From Neurospora intermedia (Eukaryota > Ascomycota > Sordariomycetes > Sordariales > Sordariaceae): a stretch of 64,000 nt of DNA. Shown here piece by piece: positions 44,240-57,200 of the stretch; position 1 is the first letter of the stretch, and each line of letters starts with the position of its first letter. The translations under genes were made by a program, and so were the position numbers. The notes under the pieces are model-generated. The model was not told where the DNA came from. It saw nothing but the letters and a program-made list of their open reading frames with translations, and did no database searches. The DNA lies in the NCBI GenBank assembly GCA_037102815.1, contig BTPP01000003.1, forward strand, positions 1,798,001 through 1,862,000. The letters run 5' to 3'.

Positions 44240-46618
44240 TCACTGGCCATTTTTGCCGCCCAAGTTAAGCCAGCTCATGTCATCGCGCACTACCTGCTGA
44301 CGCGTCCCCTGTTGTTGCTGGACAAGCTGAGACGGCACCCTCCCCGCAGGCGCCAGGGGAGTCGTGTAAATGCTTGCGCTGTACGCACTGCTGGGAGCGC
44401 GGTTAGCGCCCCATGGCTTCGTGAACTCGGTCGGGTCCCAAGTATCGTGCACGGAAGCGGGAATGCCGCTCGAGTATCCCGAGATGGAGCTCACGTTGCT
44501 CACGGGCCGGGGCATTTCGATCTGGCCACTCATACCCTCGTACAGCTTCTCGTCATCGTGGTCGCGATGCGCGATGGTTGGGCTGCCCGAGTTTACGCGG
44601 TTGAAGGACACGCGCGACTCGTAAGCTTGAAGTGCAGGCACTGTCGCGCTATCCTGGGTCATTCTATGTTGGGTATTTTTGCTGTAGCGGGAGCTCACGT
44701 CCGAGACGACAGTGGTTCGTTGCGAGCCTGGGTTGATCACGGCACTGTTGGTGTTGTTGCCGAGTCCGATCACGTTCAGGGCTGAGCCGCCGGACCAGTA
44801 CCGGTTCCATCCGGAGCTGCGCCGAATCTCGGGGTCGACGTTGGCAGCGGCTGCAGGATTCCGTGGCATCGGGTGGGCTGGGCTGGGCGCGAACGATACT
44901 TCCTTTTCGTGTGCTGCCAAAAACGGATTCTCTGGAGGCTCGGCGGATATGCTATCCGAAACGGGAACCGGCTTGCTGATGGAGCTCTTGAACGCCTTAA
45001 AGGTGCTGTCGTCCGAATCGCGCCTGCCGAAGGCGTTGCTAATACTGAGCTTGTGGCCAGGGGCAGAGCGGCCCGGTTTCTGGTGGTTTGTACCGTAGCC
45101 GATCATCGCCAGGGACGACATGGAGCCACATGAATCCTGCGTCTGGTGTCCATGGCCACGGAAGGGACCCTTGGTATCAGGCGGGAACCCGTAACCAGCC
45201 TTTTCATCGTAAGCTCCTCCAGGTCCTCCGCCCTCACCCCTTGCACCGCCTGTCTGTTTGCGTGCTTGCTGCCTACCCTTCCTTTTGATGCAGAAGTAGA
45301 TGGCGAACAAGACAATGGCAAGTCCAAAGATTGAACTCAGTAGTGCGGCAAGAATAACATTTGTGTGGGATTTGGAACCTGAATCGTTCGAGCTCTCAGT
45401 GTTGCTGCTGACAGCCGCAGTAGCGGCACTCACAGGGGAAACCGAAGAAGCTGCAGTGGGGGTCGCAGTGACCAGCGTTGTCGAAGCTTCCGACTTTGCA
45501 AGACTTGTAGAGGTCGTCATCGAAGCAGTCATCGAAGCAGTCGTCGAAGTTACCGTCGATGTTTCCAATGTTGTTGAAGACGTGAAGGCGGCAATAATCA
45601 CCTGTTGATCCACCAACATGTCCGTCGTATTATACCAAGTGTTGTCTTTGGCATTGAACATGGCTAGAGGTTCCTCCGAATTCCCTCCCACAAAAACAAC
45701 CATGCCATCGGCATCCTGCGCAATCGCATAATTACTCCTTGTGCTGGTGGGTGCCAAGGTTGCGTTGTAATGCGGCCAGGTCAACACATTCAGCACATCC
45801 CTCTTTTCGCTAATCGACCGTTCTTCCTCCTGTATCGTAACATCCCGCTTCTTCGCTGGCCCAGCGTTCTGAATAGGTTGCTCGGGGCCAGTACTTAACA
45901 ATATCCGCTGCACCATGTTGGGTGATTGTGTCATGTCAAAGGTATAAAGGTTTTGTGACCCATCATCGCCGCGCACCAATGCCGCCTTGATTGCTGATGT
46001 ATCCTTGGCTATAGGATTGGCAAGGGTTGCTCCCGAGTCTCTCCACCCTGTCTCAGGCTTGAAAAGCATCACCTGTCTGTTCGAGGTGCTGCCACCGAGC
46101 ATAACAGCCTCGCTGTCCGACCATGGCAAGAGAATCGGGTTGATAGCAGGCGGTACGCTGGCCTCGAACGATCGCACATTATACGGTGGAGACGCGCCGA
46201 TGGCATATGTTTGTGTGGATGGGCCAGTTGAACCATCCTGATTGCCAGCGTAGACAAGGATGGAATCCGTTGCGTTCAGGTAGATGGCACCGTGCAGTAA
46301 CCGATCCTGTGTTACCGGTGCTGGCAACTGAAGAGACTCCCATTTCCCTGTCGAGTACGTGTACTTTTGGATGCCCTGGTAGCCCTCCGTCTGGCCCTTC
46401 CCGCCGACAATGAAAAGTGAAGACGTCGCTGCCGTGCCTGTTGTCGCCCCTACGCAAACGCCGCCCGTGACCTTCTCGCCCTGCTCCAACTTCTTCCACT
46501 TTGCGCCTGGCGTTAATTGTAGCGACTGAAACGCGTCGGCTGAGTACGTATAAATCGTGTTGTCGAAGATGACAGCGCAGGCATTTGTCAAGGGAACTTC
46601 CGGTTCGGGAAGGGGCAT
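44240..46618 (-). CDS. Kelch-type beta-propeller membrane protein with cytoplasmic tail
   Basis: A 792-aa intronless ORF. The first ~400 residues show repeated beta-propeller-like units with G-G or I-V-G-G-K-type turns (for example S-L-F-I-V-G-G-K-G, L-V-Y-A-G-N, V-M-L-G-G-S, V-V-F-V-G-G-N), as in fungal Kelch-repeat proteins. A Ser/Thr-rich stalk (about 345-410) precedes one membrane segment at about 418-441, followed by K-R-K-G-R stop-transfer residues. The C-terminal ~350 residues are hydrophilic, Ser-rich and probably cytoplasmic. This would be a type I layout, yet no signal peptide is seen at residue 1 (M-P-L-P-E-P-E-V-P-L). A splice acceptor-like AACAG lies 6-10 bases before the ATG, so a signal-peptide exon may be missing. 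Function unknown; a surface or cell-wall sensor is inference. Confidence 0.8.
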   Translation of the reverse strand: MPLPEPEVPLTNACAVIFDNTIYTYSADAFQSLQLTPGAKWKKLEQGEKVTGGVCVGATTGTAATSSLFIVGGKGQTEGYQGIQKYTYSTGKWESLQLPAPVTQDRLLHGAIYLNATDSILVYAGNQDGSTGPSTQTYAIGASPPYNVRSFEASVPPAINPILLPWSDSEAVMLGGSTSNRQVMLFKPETGWRDSGATLANPIAKDTSAIKAALVRGDDGSQNLYTFDMTQSPNMVQRILLSTGPEQPIQNAGPAKKRDVTIQEEERSISEKRDVLNVLTWPHYNATLAPTSTRSNYAIAQDADGMVVFVGGNSEEPLAMFNAKDNTWYNTTDMLVDQQVIIAAFTSSTTLETSTVTSTTASMTASMTTSTSLAKSEASTTLVTATPTAASSVSPVSAATAAVSSNTESSNDSGSKSHTNVILAALLSSIFGLAIVLFAIYFCIKRKGRQQARKQTGGARGEGGGPGGAYDEKAGYGFPPDTKGPFRGHGHQTQDSCGSMSSLAMIGYGTNHQKPGRSAPGHKLSISNAFGRRDSDDSTFKAFKSSISKPVPVSDSISAEPPENPFLAAHEKEVSFAPSPAHPMPRNPAAAANVDPEIRRSSGWNRYWSGGSALNVIGLGNNTNSAVINPGSQRTTVVSDVSSRYSKNTQHRMTQDSATVPALQAYESRVSFNRVNSGSPTIAHRDHDDEKLYEGMSGQIEMPRPVSNVSSISGYSSGIPASVHDTWDPTEFTKPWGANRAPSSAYSASIYTTPLAPAGRVPSQLVQQQQGTRQQVVRDDMSWLNLGGKNGQ

Positions 46619-47130
46619 TTTTGCTGTTATGGCGGATGTCTCCCCGTGCCAAACGGGGAGAAAATGGTGTGGATATTAGGGTGAATCCGCCGGGTCGGAG
46701 AAAAGAAGGTCTTTGTTGATGATGTCCGGGCCAGCTATAGCGACATGATGAGCTCGCAGAAAATGAAAGAAAATGAGTGACAGATGATGATGCTGAGTAA
46801 ATCTCTAATCAAAGAGAAGGTTGAGAACAATGAGTGAATGATGAGTACGCGTTCTGGAAGTCCAAGAGGGCCGGCCCTTGTCGGATCAAAGGAGAATTAT
46901 TGATGGACGGAACACCTGTTGGATGTTTCCGAGAGAAGAGATGGAAACAGAGGGCCTTTCGCAGTTGGCCGGATCAGGTTGTGTAGCGGGAAGAAACGAG
47001 AGCCCGTGACTATGTGTCGCAGGGTCGGGGGATATGAAGCGGACTCTTGGACTGAATCTGGTCGGTTTCCACTCTGGCGAGTATCTGGTGGTACTTGCAA
47101 GCCCCTGGCAGATTAATGCTTCTGTACTAG

Positions 47131-47154
47131 CGTCGTCGTCGTTGTCGTCGTCGT
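47131..47154. repeat. CGT microsatellite
   Basis: Tandem CGT/CGTT units, about eight, in the leader or promoter region of the Kelch gene. Confidence 0.85.
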
Positions 47155-49670
47155 ACAAGCAGATGCAAGGAGATATTTCATGGGTTCATCAGCGTGAGAC
47201 AAGCCAAGGTCTCGTAGCAAACTTTTGGTCGTCCTCACTGAGCTCCCAGGACTAGAAGAGTCGAGCACCACAAGCCGGATCCCAGACGGGCCAAAAAGCG
47301 AAAAGAACGAGAGGGGAAGGAGGAGGAGGAGAAGATAGGAAGCGATTGGTGAGACGAGGCCTGAAGGACGGAGACGAGAAAGACGGCAGAGACTCGACGA
47401 GGAGGATGGCACAGAAGGACCGAGACACTGGGACGACTGGACCAGGACGAGAACGCGGGAGATTGTGCGGACGAGGTAGTCGCCCACTCGAAGCATGGGA
47501 TCTGGCACTCTGGCAGGGAGGGGAGATGGCACTGGCTGGTGCCGCGAGGCAGTCGTCGGCGAATCAGAGGCGCCAATGGGCCGGACAGGGGCCGGAGCAG
47601 GGGACGGCACAGGCACTGGCAGGAGACGCTTGATCCGTTGCATGTATCGTTTCGCGTGGGATACCTAGGATCGCATAGACGCCAGGGCCAAGGGGGAAGT
47701 AGCCGGTCTTGGTCGGGACATGGCAGAAACACCTAGTTGGCGACTTTGAGGGTACCTATGAAAAGGGGGCTCAGGCGCAAACAGAAAAATTGGCAGTGCA
47801 ACGCTGAAGTCTGAGCAGCACAACCAAATTACCAACACGGACTTCGCAGCTGCTACCTCGGCTGCGCTTGGGGCATTTCCAGCCTTCCTGTCCCTGGCGA
47901 GCTCGCGTGTTCGCCCAGAGGCATGGTGTGCAGTGGCGCGTGATGGGAAGGCGACTAATGCGGTAATGCTGAGACGAGCTAGAGTATCTGTCGTTGGAAT
48001 CGGGATGGGTTGTGAATGTTCTCCGCAGATGCTAGATCGGGATTCGGCTCGCTGGGTCTGAGACATTCTCTGGCAGGTGGAGACGAGTTAGGATCCTGGT
48101 TAGTGGACGGCCTCCATCAAGCATGACGGACTGATAAGTAACGGGCAATCCGGTAGAGCCTCTGGTCGTCATCAGGACCAATGACAAACAATCAGCAAGA
48201 AAATCAACAGGACACTCTGCCAATATTCACGTCGATAGGTAGGCTGCCTGTCAACTAGATCCGAGGTCCGATCGCCAAATATGTACGTTGACCATGTTGT
48301 TGCCGTGATGTAGCATCCATCCACTTCCAGAATTGGGCCAGCGAGCCAATACGACAGCCCAGGAACCACCTGCAGGATGCATGTCGGTCGATGCGAGGTT
48401 GGATGCCCATACCCATGCCCAGAATAACGACGAACTGAAGAAAAGCCGGAGCTGATGCAAAGAACTAGCAATCACTCCGACGAACTTGTCATGCGAACTG
48501 AGCTTCATGGTTTCTGCCCCTGTCGACAAGCCTTCAGTTGCTCCTCTCGCTTTTTTCTTTGATCCTTCGTTCTGCCTCGTGCCCTTGTCCGCGACTCCCC
48601 TCGCTAGAACTTGAAACACCACCTGAATGCTCCACCTTCCAACCATCCCCCGCTTGGCAGGACAGGCAGGTGGAGAACGGGGGAATACCCTCGGTGGAGT
48701 TCCGTGTGGGGCCCCTTCTCTTTCGTCTGTCGCTTCTTTTCTTCATCATTTCTCTTCTCATTTGTTGCATTGGCGGCATTGCGTGTGCTTCGAGCAGTTC
48801 GGAGATGGAACACGAACCCCACCATCAATGACCGGTTCATCCCATCATGTCATCTTGCACAGGCCAAGAGTGGCTCGCCCCCTTAATGAACCGTTCGGCA
48901 GCAGGCCGAGCAAGCACAAGCAAGCAGCCTCCAGCCAAGCAAGCAGGCCGGCAAAGCAATCAACCAAGACTGAGCCAAGCAAACCCGCAGGGAGTCAAGG
49001 GAAACCTTACACACAATGTCAGATATACTTGATATCCGGAAGATGACGTTTGCGTCAGCAATCATAATCTATCGCATGTAGTCAGTGCTATAATGAGGTA
49101 TCGACCTTCCCAGCGTAGAACTCTCCACATGCAGGTGTTGTGCATTTTGACGGCACAGTGTGTAGGTAGCAGAGCAGTGGGTGCAGTGATGTGTCTGCCC
49201 TTCTTGGTATGTACCTGACTAGAGGTACTTGTACGACGTTGTGTGTAAGATCATGGCCAAGTCGAGTGCTTCTAGCCAATCTTCCATCGAGAAGTGCGAT
49301 AACAAATTCAAGTTATTTACAATCATCACCTGGGGCAACACTGAGTGGGAATGGATGGGCGCCATCACAAATTCCTCAGTTAGCGCGGAAATGCCATCTT
49401 CCCACAGGCTTCTTGCGCGCAAATTTCTGAGTTGCCAGGGGAATGTGATAAGTAAACAACTCCTCGATTTCTCTCTGTTTTTGTGTGATCTGAGAATGGT
49501 GGCCAAGTGCTAAGGCGCTTCTGTTTCTACGCTGCCCAACTGCATCTTGGCCGATGCCTTCTCTGAGGTTATTCGCATCCACCTACCCAGCAGCAAATCT
49601 ACACTACAACAAGCAAGACTGAGGTACAAAATCTCCACATGTATCTACTTGGTCACCTCTCTCGCAGTCA

Positions 49671-49690
49671 CGCACACGCACACGCACACT
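49671..49690. repeat. CGCACA-type short tandem repeat
   Basis: Three copies of CGCACA in intergenic DNA. Confidence 0.75.
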
Positions 49691-50030
49691 TGTCACACAC
49701 GTTTTTATACGTGCCGCATGTTGTGGGCGAGAATGCAATGCGAGACGAGGAATGGCGTCCTGGCGTACGAAAAGGATCAATAGAAATTCAACTTTCGCCG
49801 ACCATTGGAATGCAGTGATGGGTTCTGGCTGGAGAAAACAACCTCACACTTCAAGTTACTTAACACGAGGCTTGAATTGAAGGATGACAAGTCGCAAGTC
49901 CCGCGATTATGTATTCTCGTTGATCCGCTTGGTCGTCTCTGATCTAATCGATCACATACCTTTAGCCAGCATATGGAGTGTCGATCACTCCCACTGATGA
50001 TAGATAACCGATCACCTAACCGATCGCCCC

Positions 50031-50054
50031 AAAAAAAAAAAAAAAAAAAAAAAA
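50031..50054. repeat. 24-nt poly(A) tract
   Basis: An uninterrupted run of 24 A after CCCC. No gene body or target duplication is visible beside it. Confidence 0.9.
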
Positions 50055-50989
50055 GCCAATCCTCAACGGAAAATCAATCCTGGCTCTCTCACTCAGGTTC
50101 AAGTGTCGAACATGATTGTTTCCCCATCATAAGTCGTAACAACTAAGATCAATACAAGTACATAAGCGCCCATACTACCCCTCATCCGACAAAATTATCT
50201 TGCCGCCGCCCATTGGACGAGGGCAAACAGGTGATGATGACTGCTCATCGTACCAGGACCACTCAGCATTTTTCTCCCAAAGCCGCCCTATGAAAGATCG
50301 ACAGATGCAGGTACCGATCAACTGCCGGGGTGGCAGTGGCCGCAGTGGAGCAGCGATTCAAGAAACGTCGCATGATGGGGAAACCAACAATCAGATGCTC
50401 ACCACCAAACCCCAATCGCCAAGAATGGCGCGCGGCTTCAAGATCTTATTAGCTGTGTGATCTCCCACTTATCACAACCGTGGTTAACAATTTCACGGTG
50501 GTTACGCTACTGGGCCTGACCAGCATAAACGTTGTGTACCAATTACGCTCGAGCATCTTCCGCAAGCATCCTCACCCAATCAGCGGGAAACACAGAAGAA
50601 AATAAAGAAACTATAATTTATTTGAAAAAAAAAAACCGTGAATGTGGGAAACTCTTTGGCCAAAGCCCAAAAGAGCTCCAGGTATCTCAATTGTTAACGC
50701 ACGCTAAGTTTCCGCAATATCAAGTCAAGTGACCGCCCTATAAGAATTCCGCTACCCGACCCATTCCGTTGCTCCCTTGAGATAGTATGGCAATGCAAGT
50801 ATTGTACAAAGTCAATCGTTGATCCTTAAAACCTTTCCTCTTTCCCAGTCTTCGTTCCTTGGCCTTCGGTAATTTCCATTTTCCTTTTCCTTTGTCTCCA
50901 ACTCATCCAAGCAGAGGGTATTTACCCAACTGGCGCTGATCCACCATGAACTAACAAACCATGCTGACGCTGGTGACCTGCGCTGTCCC

Positions 50990-53030
50990 CTAGACAGCGT
51001 TGATAAAGGCCGTGGGCGGCAAGTTCGCCCTCTGCTCCTCGAATGACTTGAGTGCCAGCTCAAAGTTCCAGTTGGCAGTGCCACTGAGACACAACTCTGA
51101 GTATTCTGCTGTCATGCCAGTCCGCTTCATCACCTCCTGAATCAGCTGGTTCTTCGTGGCATCATCCAAGATGACAGGTTCTGCTGGAGGCACAGCGTTG
51201 GGAACCGGAACCTGCGGGACCTGGTTGGCGACAGGGGCCTGACCAGCAGGTGTCTCCGCGGGTGTCCAGTCATGAAGGGTGAGTTGATCGCTAATAACCC
51301 GGTATGGGTGCACCGGCGGCGGGTTGCTCGGCTTGCTGGGTCCAAGAATGAACGTGCGCGTGAAGGTGCGCTTTCCGTAGAGGTTTTCTGTAGTATCGGA
51401 CTCTTCAAACTGGCCATTGACGGTGATGAGCAATCCCGTAGCGAAGCCGTGGCCGGTGGGGTCCGCGAGGTTGGGGAAGGTGTGGCAGTCGATGAGCCAG
51501 GCACCAGGGTTCTCCATGCTTGGATGGCGAGTACTGGGGAGAGCCTTCCACATGTCCGCAATGAGATTTCCTCCAGTGAAGAGACGTTGTACCGTCGCTG
51601 GATTCTTCTCTCCCAATTTGTGAACGTTCCGGGAGTATTTTAGGTAAGTTTTCCAAGGAAGATTACGACCAGAATTGGCAATGGCTTGAATCGAAAACCA
51701 CGAGTCGTCGTCGTAGAACTCAGCGGCGAGGCGAGCTCTGTCGGTGTCGAACATGGGGAAGAAAACTTGAACAAAAATGCTCGCCACATTGGCCTCTCCG
51801 TCCCGTAGGTTGGAGGGGAACTGCGGTAGTGGCGTGGGGTGCATGCCCTTGAGGGCCTCAGCAACCTCTTGTGGGCTGCGAACAATTTGTCCGTTGATGT
51901 TCTGTAGCGACGGGAACCATTTAATGAGTTCTGCTACGAAGTCGGGCTGGGTAGTGATGGGGTTGCCCGTGAGATGAAGCTCTTCGAGGTACTGGAAGCG
52001 GTGCTGCCACTTGGAGATCTTGGACAGACTGTCGAGATTGTTGCTGCTCAGGTCAAGTCTCTTGATATCTGGAAGTGAAGTAGCAAGCGTGAAAACCTGC
52101 ATGACGTCGTTAAGGCCGTTGCTGGCAAGGGAAATGGCCTGTATCCCTTCACGCTTGTCGGCAGCGGTCTTGTACTGCTGACTAGCAATAACTACCAAGA
52201 CCTTGAAGGCCTTTTCGGCCCGATCCTTGGAATCAAACGTGCCCATGCTGCTGAGAATGGGATCGGTTCCAAGAGAAGATAAGTCAAGCAGCTTCAACTC
52301 TGGATTGTAGCGCGCAGCTAGCACTGCTGTCAGTTTTTGTTTGGTCTCCTCAGCAGCCTTGGAAATCTTGTCTTCGGGGCGAGGCATCCTCTCGGTGGTT
52401 TCCGTAATCGTCAGGGGTGCACCGGCATAGGTGAAGCCATTGAGCCTCAAGATCTCCGGGGCGTCATCTTTTCTGACCGTGATCCACACATAATCGCCGT
52501 CCATTATACTCTATCGATGGGTTAGAAGGTGTCGGTTATCGCAGTTGCAGGATATTGCGCGCTTGGGGATGTCGGTGAATGGGAAAGTATACCTTGCCGA
52601 TTGTAACTGCTTTGTCTTTGGAAGCCTTTCGTTCCAGAAAGGTGAGAAGGGACCGAAGCCCTCCATCGCGATTGCCGGTAGCTTTGCTATTGCTCATACC
52701 GTGAATCTTCAGTGTGGCCATATTGGACTGTGTTTTGCCGACGGGACCTCCGCTGACGTAGTTCTGTAGGTTCTGCACGACCCGGGATGCTGTCCGGGAG
52801 TTCACCGCACCTCTTCCACCTCGAGCATCTTTGGAGCCACGTCCTCGACCACCGGAAGCCAACCCACCCCTACCAGAGCCACCAGCCGGAGCATCCATTG
52901 ACACATCTCCATCTCGGTCCGTCCTCGGGTTTGCGCGACGCTTCTGGATTCCGCCACCGCCGCCTGTTGCTCGGGGTCCACGAGGAGGAGCCCTTCCAGT
53001 TCCGGCGCGAGGACCAGTAGGAGGTGCCAT
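50990..53030 (-). CDS. MEX67: mRNA export receptor Mex67 (TAP/NXF1 family)
   Basis: Two exons on the minus strand, 53030-52593 and 52510-50990, give 652 aa; the 82-bp intron has donor GTATAC and acceptor GATAG, and joins ...T-I-G-K to S-I-M-D-G-D-Y-V-W. The N-terminus (1-80) is Arg/Gly/Pro-rich and probably binds RNA. An RNP-like domain spans about 100-200. A leucine-rich-repeat region (about 265-355) has I-K-R-L-D-L-S-S-N-N-L and L-E-E-L-H-L-T-G-N-P. An NTF2-like domain starts near 385 (F-V-Q-V-F-F-P-M-F-D). The last 55 residues form the UBA-like TAP-C domain (L-C-L-S-G-T-A-N-W-N-F-E-L-A), which binds FG nucleoporins. With Mtr2 it carries mRNPs through nuclear pores. It is divergent from MPH1 with 1.2 kb between their starts. 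Confidence 0.95.
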
Positions 53031-54250
53031 GGCTGTTCGTTGAATTCTGAAGGGAAAACGTTCGTTGTGAGTTGCGGGTGATTTTTTTTCTCGCCGAGTT
53101 GTTGATGAAAGGACAGTGAGTCGTGGAGTTGCGAGTTGTACTTGTTCGCCGACTTCTTCGCTGCCCTGATGGTCAAAGTTCCGGTCGTGGTCAGGGTAAC
53201 TGGTGAAGGGTACTAAGATGCAGAGTCGAGGCTTACCTTTGGTGTCGCCGTTAGGCGGGAGAGCGGCCTGCTCAAGAAAAACAGGCGGCCGATGCCGACC
53301 GGGGGTTGATCACCGCTGGGTGGATTTGGGACGCTGTATTTGAGAGTGGCCCAGATAGGTGTCAAAGGACACTTCGCTTAGAGTCTAGGTGCGCTTCTCT
53401 AAAGGGATTTGTCGAGGTAAAGAAAGTTGTAAAAGATGCTTGGAGGTGGGGCGACAAAGACGACGCGGAGATCCAAAGGTACGGAAGTAGAAGTAGAAGG
53501 CCGCCGCTTCGCTCGTGATCGTTGGTTGAATATGCGTACGGAAGCTGCTAGCTCTGAAGCAACGGGCGAGTACGAGGATGTGCAAGAGTCATCAGCCGGT
53601 CAGTACGGAAGAGGTTGTTGGGCTGCCGATGCCAACTGACGACGCGAGAAGGTCGAGAAATGAGGAAGGTTTCGATGACGGATTGGAGAATGGAAGAAAG
53701 AAGGTTCAGCCTGCCGGACCTCCAAAAAGGAAATACCTTAGCGGCGGCAGTGGAGGAGCATGCAACTCAAGGCAATGAGCCAAGCTCCGACCAGTGCGCC
53801 AGGCTCCAGCGGACCACAGAGACAAGCGATCGGATTTTGACGCAAACCTGCCCCACCCAAGATGCAACAGCCCCACTCTGACGCTGTTCTGCTGCGAACT
53901 CCCCAGGCGGCAGCACCCAGACTGCCCACACCAATTCACGTGCTATGGCGATGGAACGTGTCAAGGGAATAGCCCGTCCATTAAAACAGCGACGCGTCTC
54001 ATATCAGGCTGGGCTTGTGTGACGATACCTAGGGTCGGTTCATCGATGCAAACGGACTGTTTATGAATGTCAATTGTTTCACTTCCAAAAATCTCATTCA
54101 ATAAGCCTTAAGCCTCATCGCCAGAACAAGAAGTTAAAGAAAAAGGAAAGAAAAAAAAAAGTCTTGTTGGACTAACGGTCCAAGCAACGGCGCATCGAAT
54201 TTCGAATCGTCAAGGTTCTTTCTTTTCTACAACCTCACAACTCTCAAGTC
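53031..54250. other. Divergent promoter region between MEX67 and MPH1
   Basis: About 1.2 kb shared upstream region. It includes several short frames (53306-54066) without recognisable features and an A-rich leader before MPH1 (54120-54165). Confidence 0.55.
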
Positions 54251-57200
54251 ATGGATGACGATGACTTTGACGATATTCCTGACGAGGATTTGATGTTGGC
54301 CTTCACTCAGGCCACCAGCAACATCACATCACATCAGCCCAGCAACAGCAAGCAGCTTGCGTCGTCGGCAAAACCACCAGCACAAGCGTGGCCAATATCC
54401 GATTCTACGAGACGAATCGTTACATCAACCGTATCGCAGGGTCAGGCTACAGCTTCAGGGCGTGCCAAAACAGCAGGCAAGCCGACCACGTCAGCGACAG
54501 CGTCTCGCCCATCCCCAGCTCAGTCCAGCCAGCGTAAGAATCTGCGTCAGACGACGCTATGGGGTGGCACGCTGGAGGAGGATGCGCAACCTGCCCCGCA
54601 AGCGGTGTCGAATCGACCATTCCGTGCCGATATGCCCCCAGAGCAGCCCACTCACCATGAGATTGACATAGAAGAAATGAAAACATGGGTTTATCCTATG
54701 AATCTGGGACCTATTCGAGACTACCAGTTCAGCATTGTCAAAAATGGCCTTTTCAACAACACATTGGTCGCCCTCCCCACGGGCTTAGGAAAGACATTTA
54801 TTGCTGCGACAATCATGCTAAACTACATCCGCTGGACAAAAACCGCAAAGGCTGTCTTTGTTGCTCCTACGAAACCCCTGGCTTCACAACAAGTTCAAGC
54901 ATGTCTCAGCATAGCGGGCATCCCGCGATCTCAGGCGACTCTCCTAACCGGAGAGACTCCTCCTGTTCTACGTGAGGACGAATGGGCGACAAAGCGCCTG
55001 TTCTTCATGACACCCCAAACACTAATGAATGACCTTTCCAAGGGCTATGCCGATCCCAAGTCCATTGTACTGCTGGTTATTGACGAGGCGCATCGTGCGA
55101 CTGGAGACTATGCATACGTCAAGGTGGTCGAATTTTTAAGGCGTTTCTCCAAGAGCTTTCGAATTCTTGCTCTGACTGCTACACCAGGATCGTCTCTCGA
55201 AGGTGTTCAGGACGTCATTGATAATTTGGGCATTTCTCACGTCGAGATCAGAACCGAAGAGTCGATCGACATTCGTCAATATGTGCACTCAAGAGACATC
55301 AATACGATAACATTTGACCCCTCTGACGAAATGATGGAAGTCAGAGACTTGTTCTCCAAGGCCCTGAAGCCCCTTGTGACCAAGCTGAGTTCACAAAATA
55401 TATACTACGGCCGGGACCCTATGAGCCTGACTACCTACGGCCTGATGAAAGCCAGGAATGACTGGATGGCAGGTCCGGGTAGGCACGTAAACCAAGGAAC
55501 CAAATTCAGTGTCATAGCCACATTTGCGATTCTCCAGAGTTTGGCGCATTCCATCAAACTACTCAACTTCCATGGAATCAAACCGTTCTACAATAATCTG
55601 GCCGAATTCCGCACCACCGAGGAGGAGAAAGGAGGAAAGGGGTCAAAGCTCAAGCGGCAAGTCCTTGAGGATGAGAACTTTCAGAAGATGATGGACATGA
55701 TAGAGGGTTGGATGAAGATTGATGGGTTCCTCGGACACCCCAAGCTGGAATATCTTTGTGAGACCCTGGTCAACCACTTCATGGATGCTGGCGAGGGCTC
55801 CAATACCAGAGCCATTGTATTCAGTGAATACCGAGACAGTGCCGAAGAGATTGTACGCATTCTCAACAAGCAACCCCTTATCAAGGCCACAGTCTTCGTT
55901 GGACAAGCGGACTCGAAGAGGAGCGAGGGCATGAAACAGAAACAACAAATTGAGACGATCGAGAAGTTCAAGAACGGCACTCACAACGTTCTGGTCGCAA
56001 CATCCATTGGCGAGGAGGGTCTTGATATTGGCCAAGTGGATCTCATTGTCTGCTACGATGCATCAGCGTCACCGATCCGAATGCTTCAGCGTATGGGTCG
56101 TACCGGCCGCAAGAGAGCGGGTAACATTGTACTTTTGTTGATGAAAGGGAAAGAGGAAGACAAATTCAACGAGGCGAAGGACAACTACGCGACCATGCAG
56201 AGAATGATATGCGAGGGCAGCCGCTTTACCTTTCGTCACGACCTTTCTTCACGTATTGTGCCACGAGACATACGACCTGAGGTGGAAAAGAAGGTTGTGG
56301 AGATTCCACTTGAGAACTCCCAAAATCCAGAGCTCCCAGAACCAAAAAGATCTGCCGCAAGAATGAGGACAAAGCCGGCAAAGAAGAAGTTCAACATGCC
56401 TGACGGTGTTGAAACAGGGTTCATCAAGGCTTCTTTCTTTGGTCAAGCTGGAGCTAAGACAGCCAAACCACCCGCTAGGCCACCTGCGCCTAAGGAAACT
56501 GACTTTATTGCCGAACGGCCCCAAATCGAAAGCGTTTTGCTGAGCACGTCGCAGGAAAATGAGCTCCGCAGAAACTATACAAAGATACCCCTCGGACACT
56601 CGAAGGTTGAAGAGTTGGATATAGACTGGTATCGCCATCCAACATCCAGACGAGTGGTCCAGAAAACCATCCATGTCAAACACGGGGAATATACCAAGCG
56701 ATGTGTGAAACTGTTTAGGAGACTGGCAAAGTCTCAAGCTCCTGCGAATAGGTATACTAAGCCATACGGTGAAACAGACACGTCCTCCTGGGAATTGATA
56801 CCATTGCCGCCCTTTGCGGACGAAACAGAAGGAGAAACGTCACGAAAGGGGCAAAAGAAGAGGCCGCGCCTCGAGAGTGGGCAGGAAGCAGAGGAAGCAG
56901 AGCAATATGCCGCACCTAAGAAACGTCAAGCGACAGCAAAAGCCAAATCTACTGGGGTCTCCAAACAGACCAACAAGCCTCGAGCACGACATACCGCACT
57001 TATCAGCGACTGTGAAGAGGGTGGCAATGAATATGATGGTAATGTCGACGATGACGAACAAAGTAGGTCCCGAAACTTCCGCAGCAAGGGTCGTGGACGT
57101 GGCAGCGGGCGGGGAAAAAAATCTCAACCTAAACAAGGAGACCCTAACGTGGACTACGGTGACGACTGCACCCGCGCCAGCGACATGGAAATGGGGACCG

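Larger units (their letters stand above)
46619..50989. other. Long (4.4 kb) intergenic region upstream of the Kelch gene, 3' flank of MEX67
   Basis: Contains the Kelch promoter and leader, a CGT repeat (47131-47154), a CA-type repeat (49671-49690) and a 24-A tract (50031-50054). The largest frame (47113-47643, minus, 176 codons) is Ser/Pro/Leu-rich with runs of Thr from the CGT repeat and is not believable as a gene by itself. No RNA gene seen. Confidence 0.5.

Noticed and set aside
47113-47643. 176-codon minus-strand frame with Leu-rich stretch as a secreted protein or Kelch signal exon
   Set aside because: Ends in Thr runs made by a CGT microsatellite, and its plausible donor is in the wrong phase for the Kelch acceptor.
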